DNA from: Streptomyces sp. Root1304
GTDB taxonomy: Bacteria > Actinomycetota > Actinomycetes > Streptomycetales > Streptomycetaceae
NCBI RefSeq assembly: GCF_001426405.1
Contig: NZ_LMEP01000007.1
Location: 826 to 64,825, forward strand
DNA: 64,000 bases
Direction of reading: 5' to 3'
The notes beneath the pieces were generated by a model. It had not been told where the DNA came from and searched no databases. It saw only the letters and a program-made list of their open reading frames with translations. Of the stretch, positions 33,930 to 42,564 are shown piece by piece (the stretch's first letter is position 1; every line of letters starts with the position of its first letter). The translations under genes and the position numbers were made by a program.

Positions 33930-36355
33930 CGGTTCGCTCCTTCCGTCACGGCGTCCCACATGCGGCGCGCCGCGCCTCTGTCCAGGGGCCGGTCGCGGTC
34001 CCGGACCAGTTCGTTCAGCAGGCCCCTGAGCCGGTCGCGGTCGCGGCGGTCCACCGCGAGGCGGGGCAGGAAGGCGCAGACGAGCCGAAGCGCCTCCGGG
34101 TCCTTCGCGGCCCGCCGGAGCAGCCCGCCGAAGGCCTCGACGGCCGCCTCTCCGGAACGGGCCGTGGTGAGGGTGTGCCGGAGCAACCAGGCAAGCTCCC
34201 CGGCGAGTTCGGGCCGGGTCGCGAGCAGGGCGACGAGCAGCGGGCGGCTCGCGTGCCCGTCGAGCTCGGGGACCTCCCGCAGCCCCCACAGTTGGGTGGT
34301 GCGGGTGCTCAGCGCACGGATGACGGCCAGGTGGACGAGGTTGGCGAGGTTGAGCCGCCCGTCCTCCAGCCACTGCCGGAGACGGTGGAGCACGGGGGCG
34401 GGCTCGCCGGCGGCGAGCAGCCGCGCCACGCTGAAGGAGGCGGGCGCGAGGACGTCGACGTCGGTCGCCTCGCGGGTCCTGACGACCCTGGCCAGGGCGT
34501 CGAGGGAGCCGGAGACGCTTCCGGCGGCCAGGACGTAGCCGTGGGCGAGCAGGGCGGTCCTGACGAGCGTGTCCTCGCCGGATCCGGACCAGTCCTTGAG
34601 TACGGCGGCGACGGCCGGGCGGACGCGCGGGTCGCGGGCGGCCTCGGCGAGCGCGGTCGCGGCGGCCATCCGGGCGACCGGTTCGTCCGTCGCGGCGAGT
34701 GGCACGACCAGTTCACGGAAGCCGTGGATCCAGTCCCAGGAGCAGAGCACACCGGCCGCGATGGAGGCCCGCACCCACACCTCGGGGCGCGGGTCGTCGC
34801 AGAGCGTCCGCAGCCAACGGGCCACCGGGCCACGCACGTTGTGGTAGCCGTGCCAGATCTCGCCGAGTACGGCTCCGGCGAGGGCCTCGCCCTGGAACCG
34901 TACGGCCCGCATCGGCACCTTGGCCGGTCCGAGGTCCAGCTCACCGTCCTCCAGGACGGCCCGCGCCTGCACCGGCCGGTGCTCGGCGTGCGTACCGAAC
35001 AGCCGCCGCCCCGGGGCCTGTTCGGGATCGAGGGTGACGGCGAGTTCCCAGGCGAGCAGCTCGGCGGCCTCGGCGGCGAGGCTGTAGGCGGAACCGTTGA
35101 ATACGGCGACGGCGATGCGGAACGCCCCGGCGTTCAGCGCCGGGAGGGCCTCGGGGAGCGCGCCCGGCCGGTCGGCGCCGGCGAACCACTCCCGGGCCTG
35201 CGAGCGGACGAACGAGGAGCACTCGGCGAGGAGTTCGTCGTCGTCGACCTCGCCGCGCCAGTGCCGGGCGAGGTGGTCGGCGAGCCGGGCGGCCTCGCGC
35301 GGCCGGAGCTCCTCCAGACCGAGGGCGGCGACGACGTCCCGCCGCCGGGCGCGCGCCCGCGCGTCCCCGAGGGCCTCGTCCGGCTCGGCGCGCAGCCGGT
35401 GCCAGAGGTGCCGGTGCAGGACCTCGTCGGCCGGCGGCGGCGCGCAGTACATGCCGTACCGGCCGCGCAGCAGCCGGTCGGCGAGCTCCCCGTTCTCGAC
35501 GAGGACGATCCCGTACGCGTCCCGGCCGCGCAGCAGTTCGCCGAAGCGGTCCAGGTGCAGTTCGCTGAGGCGGGGCGCGGGGCGGCGGACGGCGGTGCCG
35601 CGCTCGCCCCGGCCGGAGCGGGAGCCGCCCGGCTCCGTCTCGGCGCGCACGTCCTCGGTCAGCAGCTCCAGGAGGTGGCCGCCGCTCTCCTGGAGGGCCT
35701 CCTCGGTGATCTCGTCGACGCCGTGGCGCGGGTCGAGCCGGAACACCTTGCCGCCGGTCAGCTCGTCGAGGAGGGCGAGCGCGGTGGCCTTGCGTCCGCT
35801 GCCGGGTTCGCCGCAGAGGACGAGGACCCGGTGGTCGCGGAGCCGTTCCCGCATCCTCGGGTAGCCGGCGGTCGCGCAGTACACCCGCCCCAGGTGGTCG
35901 AGCGTCTCGGGCGGGACGGGGCCCTGGACGAAGTGCGAGGCGCGGTCGGAGCCGTACAGGGCGAAGATCTGGTTGCCCTCGAAGACGGTGCCGTCGCCGT
36001 GGATGGTGGTGAGCCGGTCGGCGGCGCCGCCCGCCCAGGTGCGGACGGCCCGGCGTGCCGTGGCGGCGCCGCCGGTGTCGCTCTCGCCGCCGAGCGGGCC
36101 CCGGTCGGCGGCGGCGAAGACGCTGGGCTCGCGGGGCGGCTGTTCGGCGGTGCCGTCGGTGCGCTCGGCGCCGCCCGCGCGGTCGCCGTCGCGGGCCCCG
36201 CGCTCGCCGCGGTCGCCCCTGTCACCGCGATCGGCGCGGTCCCCCCGGTCCCCGCCCCGGTCGGCTCCCCTGTCCTGCGCGTCCGCCCGGCCGTCGTGAC
36301 CGTGGCCGGCGTCTCCGCCGTCGTGGTGCGGCGCGGCATCGTCCTGGTCGCTCAC
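33926..36355 (-). CDS. P-loop NTPase with helical-repeat C-terminus (STAND-like)
   Basis: This 809-residue protein begins with an Asp/Arg/Gly/His low-complexity leader (1-75). A short motif TTIHGDGTVFEGNQIFALYG (116-135) precedes the NTPase. Walker A is GEPGSGRKA (182-190) and a Walker-B-like strand is GIVLVEN. A long alpha-helical region (about 430-800) has HEAT-like Ala/Leu-rich repeats. This N-to-C plan, NTPase then repeats, is that of STAND-type sensors in bacterial immunity, but no canonical STAND arginine motif can be confirmed by eye. The GTG at 36355 overlaps the cyclase stop by 4 bases. It may sense the trigger for the system (inference). Confidence 0.65.
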   Translation of the reverse strand: MSDQDDAAPHHDGGDAGHGHDGRADAQDRGADRGGDRGDRADRGDRGDRGERGARDGDRAGGAERTDGTAEQPPREPSVFAAADRGPLGGESDTGGAATARRAVRTWAGGAADRLTTIHGDGTVFEGNQIFALYGSDRASHFVQGPVPPETLDHLGRVYCATAGYPRMRERLRDHRVLVLCGEPGSGRKATALALLDELTGGKVFRLDPRHGVDEITEEALQESGGHLLELLTEDVRAETEPGGSRSGRGERGTAVRRPAPRLSELHLDRFGELLRGRDAYGIVLVENGELADRLLRGRYGMYCAPPPADEVLHRHLWHRLRAEPDEALGDARARARRRDVVAALGLEELRPREAARLADHLARHWRGEVDDDELLAECSSFVRSQAREWFAGADRPGALPEALPALNAGAFRIAVAVFNGSAYSLAAEAAELLAWELAVTLDPEQAPGRRLFGTHAEHRPVQARAVLEDGELDLGPAKVPMRAVRFQGEALAGAVLGEIWHGYHNVRGPVARWLRTLCDDPRPEVWVRASIAAGVLCSWDWIHGFRELVVPLAATDEPVARMAAATALAEAARDPRVRPAVAAVLKDWSGSGEDTLVRTALLAHGYVLAAGSVSGSLDALARVVRTREATDVDVLAPASFSVARLLAAGEPAPVLHRLRQWLEDGRLNLANLVHLAVIRALSTRTTQLWGLREVPELDGHASRPLLVALLATRPELAGELAWLLRHTLTTARSGEAAVEAFGGLLRRAAKDPEALRLVCAFLPRLAVDRRDRDRLRGLLNELVRDRDRPLDRGAARRMWDAVTEGANR

Positions 36356-37239
36356 TCCGGCTCACCCGCCCCCGAACCGTGCTCCGCGCTCTGCTCCGTG
36401 CGCTGCTGTTCCACGCCCTTGCGGATTCCGGTGAACCCGCCGTGGATGGTGTTGCCGTGGACGTCCAGCAGGTCGCCCCCGACGTGGTACGTACGGCTGC
36501 CCCCTCCGGTCCGGGGCGCTGGGCCGTCCCCCCGCGACGGCCCAACGCCGGTCCGTGACCCCTCCGCCGGCGGTCGCTCCCCCGCGACCGCCGGCTCCCC
36601 CTCCCCCTCGGGCGGCAGTTCCCCCTCCGGCCCGATCAGCGGCGGCGCGGGCCTGCGCGGCACGTGGAACCAGGCGGTCTCGTCGGTCTCCTTGGCGCGG
36701 ATGCGGGCCGGCCGGTAGTGGCCGGGCTCCACATAGCGCCCGCCCTCGGCGACCACGCTCACGTAGAGCCAGTCCGAGACCACGACCAACAGGTCGACCT
36801 CCGGGACCTCGTTCATGATCCGCTTGGCCGGGGGGCTGTCGCAGAGCCGGGCGGCCAGGTCCACCGCCCGTCCGACGAGCCCGTGCCGGTCCTGGACCAC
36901 GAGACCGGCGTTCATGCCGATCCGCAGCCGCAGGGGCCGGCTCCGCCCCTGGTTGTGGGCGCGCAGGCTCTCGTACAGGGTGTCGATCCACCGTCCGACC
37001 ATGAGGGTCGGCGGCACGTCGGGGCGGAGGGCGACGAGGATGCCGTCGCCCCGGTCCTCCTGGTGGAAGGTGCCGGGCTCGACGCCGACGGAGCCGTACG
37101 CCTCGTCGAACGCGGCGTACATCGCCGCGCGCTGGAGCTTCTTCTCCGCCATGTCCAGGGTCCCGGAACCGCAGATGTCGCCGAAGACGACGAACCGGTG
37201 GATCCCGCCCACTTCCCCGTTCAGTCCCGCACTGCTCAC
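36352..37239 (-). CDS. Class III nucleotide cyclase-like protein
   Basis: This 295-residue protein carries one class III (adenylate/guanylate) cyclase catalytic fold at residues 14-200. The first metal Asp is D21 in VVFGDICGSG, and the second is D65 in QEDRGDGIL. The helix GLVGRAVDLAARLCD follows RLRIGMNAG. The residue four before D65 is Glu61, as in guanylate cyclases rather than Lys as in adenylate cyclases. The usual transition-state Asn is Asp127, while Arg131 is kept. Activity or substrate is therefore uncertain; a pyrimidine cyclase as in Pycsar is possible. A C-terminal tail has a Gly/His motif GGDLLDVHGNTIHGGFTGI. It begins 93 bases after the Crp-like gene and overlaps the next gene by 4 bases. 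Confidence 0.78.
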   Translation of the reverse strand: MSSAGLNGEVGGIHRFVVFGDICGSGTLDMAEKKLQRAAMYAAFDEAYGSVGVEPGTFHQEDRGDGILVALRPDVPPTLMVGRWIDTLYESLRAHNQGRSRPLRLRIGMNAGLVVQDRHGLVGRAVDLAARLCDSPPAKRIMNEVPEVDLLVVVSDWLYVSVVAEGGRYVEPGHYRPARIRAKETDETAWFHVPRRPAPPLIGPEGELPPEGEGEPAVAGERPPAEGSRTGVGPSRGDGPAPRTGGGSRTYHVGGDLLDVHGNTIHGGFTGIRKGVEQQRTEQSAEHGSGAGEPE

Positions 37240-37332
37240 TCTCGGACTCCCTGTGTGATGCCCCGGTGCCGTTCGTGCCGTGGTGGTACGTGGTTCAGAC
37301 TGGCCGCGTTCCGCGACCGGCGATGTAGCCGT

Positions 37333-38058
37333 TTACACACCCGGCGGAGATTGGTCCGCCGGGTCTCCGCCGGGGCGTGCGCGCCCCTCCGCGAGCAGCA
37401 CCAGGACCCGCATGTCGATGACGACGACCGTGCGGTTCGCGGTGCGGACCACGTCCTGTTCCCTCAGCAGGCGCAGGGCCTTGGCGACGGCCTCACGGGT
37501 GGCGCCGATGGCCGCCGCCAGATCGTGCTGCGGGAGCGGGAGTTCGAGTACGGTCCCGGCGTCGGCCCGGCGTCCCGCCCGCTCTGCCAGCTCGACGAGC
37601 CGGGCCGCGAGGCGCTGGAGCACGGTCTCCGAGGCCAGCGCCCGGCGTTCGACGTCGGCGCTGCGCAGCCGGGTGGCGAGCTGGCGCATGATCAGCGAGG
37701 TGGCGTGCGGGCGGGCGGCGAGGAAGCGCCGGAACCGGTCGCCGGAGATCGCCACCGCCTCGACCTCGCCGAGGGCCGTGACGCTGGCGCTGCGCGGGCC
37801 CCGGTCCACGGCGGCGAGGTCGCCGACGACCTCCCCAGCGCCCCGGAGGGCGAGGATGAGCCGCGAGCCGCGCTCGGTCCCCACCGAGACGACGGACCAG
37901 CCGGAGAGCAGCGCGAGGACATAGGCGCTGGTGTCGCGCTCGCGGATCATCACCTCGCCGGGCTCGTAGCGGCGCCGGGCGCCCTCGGCGAGCAGGGAGC
38001 GGCGGTCGGCGGCGGGGAGGGCGTGGAGGAAGGAGCGTTCCTGGCCGAAGAGACTCAC
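37333..38058 (-). CDS. Crp/Fnr-family cyclic-nucleotide-responsive regulator
   Basis: This 241-residue protein has a cNMP-binding beta barrel (about 12-120) and a Crp winged helix. In the phosphate-binding cassette, VVGDLAAVDRGPRSASV matches the Crp pattern: Gly79-Asp80-Leu81 replaces GEL, and Arg89-Ser90 match the ribose/phosphate contacts. The recognition helix GATREAVAKALRLL resembles that of E. coli Crp (SRETVGRILKML). No Fnr-type cysteine cluster is present. The GTG at 38058 is the only start that fits the N-terminus of the family. It lies directly upstream of the cyclase-led operon, so it may read the nucleotide made there and control the operon. Dyads at 38152-38187 are candidate sites. 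Confidence 0.88.
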   Translation of the reverse strand: MSLFGQERSFLHALPAADRRSLLAEGARRRYEPGEVMIRERDTSAYVLALLSGWSVVSVGTERGSRLILALRGAGEVVGDLAAVDRGPRSASVTALGEVEAVAISGDRFRRFLAARPHATSLIMRQLATRLRSADVERRALASETVLQRLAARLVELAERAGRRADAGTVLELPLPQHDLAAAIGATREAVAKALRLLREQDVVRTANRTVVVIDMRVLVLLAEGRARPGGDPADQSPPGV

Positions 38059-38151
38059 CGCGCCCTCACCCCCGTACCGTCCTCGGGCCCTCCGGGGAAG
38101 ACCGCCCGCCGGTGGTCGACCGGCGCGTTCGTGTGTGTGTTCCCACCTCAC

Positions 38152-38187
38152 GTGACCTGTGCCGTCACATAGTTGACACTGTGTCAC
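38152..38187. promoter_or_regulatory. Tandem GTGAC/GTCAC dyads upstream of the crp-like gene
   Basis: GTGAC (38152-38156) pairs with GTCAC (38164-38168), and TTGACAC (38173-38179) pairs with GTGTCA (38181-38186), giving two adjacent inverted repeats. They lie 95-130 bases upstream of the crp-like start. Half-site words match Crp-type GTGA/TCAC sites, but the spacings differ from the classic N6. Auto-control by the Crp-like protein is a reasonable guess. Confidence 0.45.
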
Positions 38188-38238
38188 GTCATGGGGTGAA
38201 GAACGCTAGAGGGTGCGGAAGAAACGCGACAACGGGCA

Positions 38239-38284
38239 CAGGGGGCGCAGGGGAGCGCCGGTTCCGCCACCCCTGCGCCCCCTG
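38239..38284 (-). terminator. Strong hairpin after pnkp
   Basis: CAGGGGGCGCAGGGG (38239-38253) and its exact complement (38270-38284) make a 15-base stem with a 16-base loop in the gap downstream of pnkp and upstream of the crp-like gene. It probably terminates the hen1-pnkp transcript, isolating the conflict-type operon. The rest of the 353-base gap (38059-38411) holds the crp promoter and no gene. Confidence 0.8.
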
Positions 38285-38411
38285 CCGCGCCGGTGCGGAG
38301 ACCGTGCGAACGCCCTGGGAAGAACTCGCGAATGCCGCCCGGCAGCGAGAAGAACGCACAGGCCGCCGGCCGAAGCCCGCGAGGGCACGGCCGACGGCCT
38401 GTCGACTCCCT

Positions 38412-40979
38412 TCAGAGCCTCGGGTCCACCGGTTCCGACTCCAGCGCCAGGACCGCGAAGACCGCCTCGTGGATCCGCCACAGCGGTTCCCCGTCCGCGA
38501 GCCGGTCGAGCGCCTCCAGGCCGAGCGCGTACTCACGGAGGGCCAGGGACCGCTTGTGGCCGAGGAAACGCTGCCGCAGTCGCTCCAGGTTCTCCGGCCG
38601 GGTGTACTCGGGGCCGTAGATGATCCGCAGGTACTCCCGGCCGCGGACCTTCACGCCCGGCTGCCCGAGCCTGCCCCTGGCGTCGCGGACGAGCGCGGCC
38701 AGCGGCTTGACGACCATGCCCTCCCCGCCGGCGCCGGTCAGTTCCAGCCACCAGTCGACGCCCGCGCGGACGGACGCCTCGTCACCGGTGTCGACGACGA
38801 GCCGGCGGGTGACCTGGAGCAGCCCGGTCGGGTCGTGCTCCACGAGCCGGTCGAGCCAGGCGAGCTGCTCGTCGTGCGGCACGGCCGCCAGCGAGCGACC
38901 GCGGGTCGCGAGGAGCTGGAACGGCGCGAACCGCACCCCCTCCAGACCCTCCGTAGGCCAGCAGTATCTGCGGTACGCCTCGGTGAACGCCTCCGCGTCC
39001 ACCGCCCGCTCCCGCTGCCGGGCGAGCAGCCCGTCGATGCCCTCGACGCCGCGCCCCACCGCCTGTTCGAGCGCGGTGATCGCCTCGGGCAGGACGGCGC
39101 CCGAGGCCGCGCCGACCGCCGCGTACTGCGCGCGGAGCAGCCCCGCCGACTTGAGCGACCACGGCATCAGCTCGCCGTCGAGCAGCAGCCAGTCCCCCGT
39201 GCCGGACGCCCCGCCCGACGCGGCGAGTTCGTCCCAGAGCCCGGCGGCCTCGATCGCGGTCCGCAGCCGGCCGAGGACCTGCTCGGTCATCTCGTGGTCG
39301 TCGAAGAAGGGCCGGCCGGTACGGGTGTGCAGCGCGCCGGTCACTCCGCCGACACCGAAGGCCTCCCGGGCCGCCTCCTCGTTCCGGCAGACCAGGGCCA
39401 CCGCCCGGGAGCCCATGTGCTTCTCCTCGCACACGACCCGTTCGACGCCGTCCGCCCGGTACTGGGCGAAGGCCTCGGCCGGGTGTTCCAGATAGCCCTC
39501 CTCCTTCGAGGTGGCGGTGGGCGCCATCGTCGGCGGCAGATAGGCCAGCAGGCGCGGATCGACCGCGAACCGGCTCATCACCTCCAGGGCCGCCGCCGCG
39601 TTCTCCTCGCGCACGGCGACGTTGCCCAGGTGCCGGGTCTCCACGATCCGGCGCCCGTGCACGTCCGCCAGGTCCAGGGGTCGCCCCTGGTGCCCGCCGG
39701 GCGCCTCGGTCGCGAGCGGCCTGGCCGGCTCGTACCAGACGCGCTCGGCCGGTACGTCGACGAGTTCGCGCTCCGGCCAGCGCAGCGCGGTCATCTTCCC
39801 GCCGAACACGGCTCCGGTGTCGAGGCAGATCGTGTTGTTGATCCAGGAGGTGTCGGGCACGGGCGTGTGGCCGTAGACCACGGCGGCCCGTCCCCGGTAG
39901 TCCTCCGCCCACGGGTAGCGCACCGGCAGCCCGAACTCGTCGGTCTCCCCCGTGGTGTCCCCGTACAGCGCGTGCGAACGCACCCGCCCCGACGTACGGC
40001 CGTGGTACTTCTCCGGCAGTCCGGCGTGACAGACGACGAGGTTGCCGCCGTCGAGGACGTAGTGGCTGACGAGCCCCTCGATGAACGTCCCGACCTCGGC
40101 CCGGAACTCCTCGCTCTCGTGCCCCAGCTGCTCGATGGTCTCGGCGAGGCCGTGCGTCTCCTGCACCTTGCGGCCCTTGAGCCGGCGGCCGAGCTTGTTC
40201 TCGTGGTTTCCGGGCACGCACAGGGCGTCGCCCGAGGCGACCATCGCCATGACCCGGCGCAGCACGCCCGGCGAGTCGGGCCCCCGGTCGACGAGGTCGC
40301 CGACGAAGACCGCCGTACGCCCCTCGGGGTGGCGTCCGTCGACGTAGCCCAGCTTCGCGAGCAGGGTGTCCAGCTCGGAACGGCAGCCGTGGATGTCACC
40401 GATGATGTCGAAGGGGCCGGTGAGGTGCCGCAGGTCGTTGAAGCGGCGCTCCAGGACGACCTCGGCCGCGTCGACCTCCTCGACGGACCGCAGGAGGTGC
40501 ACCTTGCGGAAGCCCTCGCGCTCCAGACCGCGCAGCGAACGGCGCAGCTCACGGCGGTGGCGCTGGATGACGTGCGCGGGCATGTCCGCCCGGTCGGGGC
40601 GCGCGGCGTTCCGTCCCCGGCACACCTCCTCGGGCAGGTCGAGGACGATCGCGATCGGCAGCACGTCGTACGAGCGGGCCAGCTGGACGAGCTGACGCCG
40701 GGCCTCCTGCTGGACGTTGGTCGCGTCGACGACGGTCAGCCGCCCCGCCGCGAGGCGCTTGCCCGCGATGTAGTGGAGGAGGTCGAAGGCGTCCTTGCTG
40801 GCCGACTGGTCGTTCTCGTCGTCGGCGACGAGCCCCCGGCAGAAGTCGGAGGACACGATCTCGGTCGGCTTGAAGTGCCGCCGGGCGAAGGTGGACTTGC
40901 CCGAGCCGGTGGCCCCGATCAGCACCACGAGGGACAGATCGGTGACGGGGAGCGTACGGCGCTCGGTGGGGGTGGTCAT
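38412..40979 (-). CDS. pnkp: Polynucleotide kinase-phosphatase-ligase (bacterial Pnkp)
   Basis: This 855-residue trifunctional RNA-repair enzyme is close to the length of Clostridium thermocellum Pnkp. The kinase domain (1-170) has P-loop GATGSGKST (22-30). The metallophosphatase domain (about 190-400) has GDIHG (194-198), GDLVDRGPDS (227-236), GNHE (257-260) and YGHTP. The ligase/adenylyltransferase domain (about 480-855) has Lys520 in EEKHMGSRAV, LDGELMPW, GEGMVVKP and VKVRG. It heals and seals cleaved RNA such as ribotoxin-cut tRNA, together with Hen1. The ATG overlaps the hen1 stop by 4 bases (ATGA). It lies directly upstream of the conflict-type operon on the same strand, separated by a strong hairpin. 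Confidence 0.96.
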   Translation of the reverse strand: MTTPTERRTLPVTDLSLVVLIGATGSGKSTFARRHFKPTEIVSSDFCRGLVADDENDQSASKDAFDLLHYIAGKRLAAGRLTVVDATNVQQEARRQLVQLARSYDVLPIAIVLDLPEEVCRGRNAARPDRADMPAHVIQRHRRELRRSLRGLEREGFRKVHLLRSVEEVDAAEVVLERRFNDLRHLTGPFDIIGDIHGCRSELDTLLAKLGYVDGRHPEGRTAVFVGDLVDRGPDSPGVLRRVMAMVASGDALCVPGNHENKLGRRLKGRKVQETHGLAETIEQLGHESEEFRAEVGTFIEGLVSHYVLDGGNLVVCHAGLPEKYHGRTSGRVRSHALYGDTTGETDEFGLPVRYPWAEDYRGRAAVVYGHTPVPDTSWINNTICLDTGAVFGGKMTALRWPERELVDVPAERVWYEPARPLATEAPGGHQGRPLDLADVHGRRIVETRHLGNVAVREENAAAALEVMSRFAVDPRLLAYLPPTMAPTATSKEEGYLEHPAEAFAQYRADGVERVVCEEKHMGSRAVALVCRNEEAAREAFGVGGVTGALHTRTGRPFFDDHEMTEQVLGRLRTAIEAAGLWDELAASGGASGTGDWLLLDGELMPWSLKSAGLLRAQYAAVGAASGAVLPEAITALEQAVGRGVEGIDGLLARQRERAVDAEAFTEAYRRYCWPTEGLEGVRFAPFQLLATRGRSLAAVPHDEQLAWLDRLVEHDPTGLLQVTRRLVVDTGDEASVRAGVDWWLELTGAGGEGMVVKPLAALVRDARGRLGQPGVKVRGREYLRIIYGPEYTRPENLERLRQRFLGHKRSLALREYALGLEALDRLADGEPLWRIHEAVFAVLALESEPVDPRL

Positions 40980-42448
40980 GCCTGTCCCTCCTTCTCGGTG
41001 GTCGGGTCGGTGGCCCGGGTGAAGACGGCCATCTGGGTGGGCGGTCCGACCTCGGGGTCGTCCGCGCCGACGGGGGTGAACGCGACGCCGTACCCGTACC
41101 GGTCGGCCACCGACTCCGCCCAGCCCCGGAACTCCTCCCGGGTCCATTCGAAGCGGTGGTCGCCGTGCCGTACGTGCCCGGCGGGCAGCGACTCCCAGCG
41201 CACGTTGTACTCGACGTTCGGCGTGGTCACGAGGACCGTGCGCGGGCGGGCCGCGCCGAACACCGCGTACTCCAGGGCCGGCAGCCTCGGCAGGTCCAGG
41301 TGCTCGATGACCTCGCTGAGCACGGCGGCGTCGTAGCCGGTCAGCCGCTTGTCGGTGTACGCCAGCGAGCCCTGTACCAGCTGCACGCGGGCCGCCTGCC
41401 GCTCCCCCATCCGGTCGAGGCGCAGCCGGCGCGCGGCCACCGTCAGGGCGCGGACGGACACGTCGACGCCGACGATCTCCGTGTAACGGGTGTCCTTGAG
41501 CAGGGCCTGCACCAGCTGGCCCTGCCCGCAGCCGAGGTCGAGGACCCGGGCCGCTCCGGCGGTGTCGAGGGCGGCGAGGATCGCCTCGCGGCGCTGCTCG
41601 GCGAGCGGCACCGGCCGCTCCTCGGTGTCGGTCGACTCGTCCACGGCGTTGTCGAGGTCGTCGACGTCCAGGCCCTCGGCCTCGGCGAGCCGCACGAGTT
41701 CGAGCCGCTCGTCCGCCGCGCGGGTCAGACCCCAGCGGCGGGAGAGGTAGCGGGCGGTGATCAGCTTCCGCTCGGGATGTCCCGCGAGCCAGCCGTCACC
41801 GGCGCGCAGCAGCTTGTCGACCTCGTCCGGCGCGACCCAGTAGTGCTTGGCGTCGTCGAGGACCGGCAGCAGGACGTAGAGGTGGTTGAGGGCGTCCGCG
41901 AGCCGCAGCTCGCCCTCCAGGACCAGCCGTACGTAACGGGAGTCGCCCCACTCGGGGAACTGCCCGTCCAGGGCCACCGGTTCGGCGTCCACCGTGTCCC
42001 AGCCCAGCGGCTCGAACAGCGCGCGGACCAGCCGGGCGCCGCCCCTCGCGGGCAGCGCGGGCACCTCGACGCGCAGCGGCAGCGGAGCGGCGGCCCGCTC
42101 GGGCATCGCCTTGCAGACACCGTGCAGCGCGGTCGTGAAGACCTTCGCGAGCGCCACGGCCAGCAGCGAGGACGCCGCGTAGGGCCGGTCGTTCACGTAC
42201 TGCGCGAGCGCGGAGTCCGGGGCGCCGCCCCGGCCCTTGCCCTTGCCGCGGCGCACCAGCGCCACGGGGTCCACCTCCAGGAGAAGTGCCGCCGTGCACC
42301 GCTCGGCACTCGCCTCGGGATAGAGGACGTGCGCCGTGCCGTGCGAGGTCGAGAACGTCTGCGCCCGCTCGGGATGCTTGTGCAGCAGAAAGCCGAGATC
42401 GGTCGCGGGACGCTCCGGGTTGCCGGTCGTACTGATCGTCAGGAACAC
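40976..42448 (-). CDS. hen1: RNA 3'-terminal 2'-O-methyltransferase Hen1
   Basis: This 490-residue protein marks repaired RNA 3' ends by 2'-O-methylation so that ribotoxins cannot cut again. The N-terminal half is the Pnkp ligase-activating region. The C-terminal half is a SAM methyltransferase with RVLDLGCGQGQLVQALL, EVIEHLDLPRL (metal-binding Glu/His) and RHGDHRFEWTREEF (second His). The GTG at 42448 (VFLTISTTGN) is used. It forms an operon with pnkp with a 4-base overlap. Bacterial Pnkp and Hen1 act as one complex. The leader upstream contains a 54-base tandem repeat. Confidence 0.95.
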   Translation of the reverse strand: MFLTISTTGNPERPATDLGFLLHKHPERAQTFSTSHGTAHVLYPEASAERCTAALLLEVDPVALVRRGKGKGRGGAPDSALAQYVNDRPYAASSLLAVALAKVFTTALHGVCKAMPERAAAPLPLRVEVPALPARGGARLVRALFEPLGWDTVDAEPVALDGQFPEWGDSRYVRLVLEGELRLADALNHLYVLLPVLDDAKHYWVAPDEVDKLLRAGDGWLAGHPERKLITARYLSRRWGLTRAADERLELVRLAEAEGLDVDDLDNAVDESTDTEERPVPLAEQRREAILAALDTAGAARVLDLGCGQGQLVQALLKDTRYTEIVGVDVSVRALTVAARRLRLDRMGERQAARVQLVQGSLAYTDKRLTGYDAAVLSEVIEHLDLPRLPALEYAVFGAARPRTVLVTTPNVEYNVRWESLPAGHVRHGDHRFEWTREEFRGWAESVADRYGYGVAFTPVGADDPEVGPPTQMAVFTRATDPTTEKEGQA

Positions 42449-42564
42449 CCTCCCGAGTATGAGCCGCACCGCACCGCCCGACCAGGCATTTTCCCGTGGG
42501 GGGCGGCGGAGAGGAACGGGCGGGGGGCCGGAGGCGGGGGCGGGGGCGGGCGGGCCTGGACGCG

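Noticed and set aside
38206..38481. Small gene between the crp-like gene and pnkp
   Set aside because: The frame runs through a perfect hairpin and into pnkp antisense; no start signal or family.
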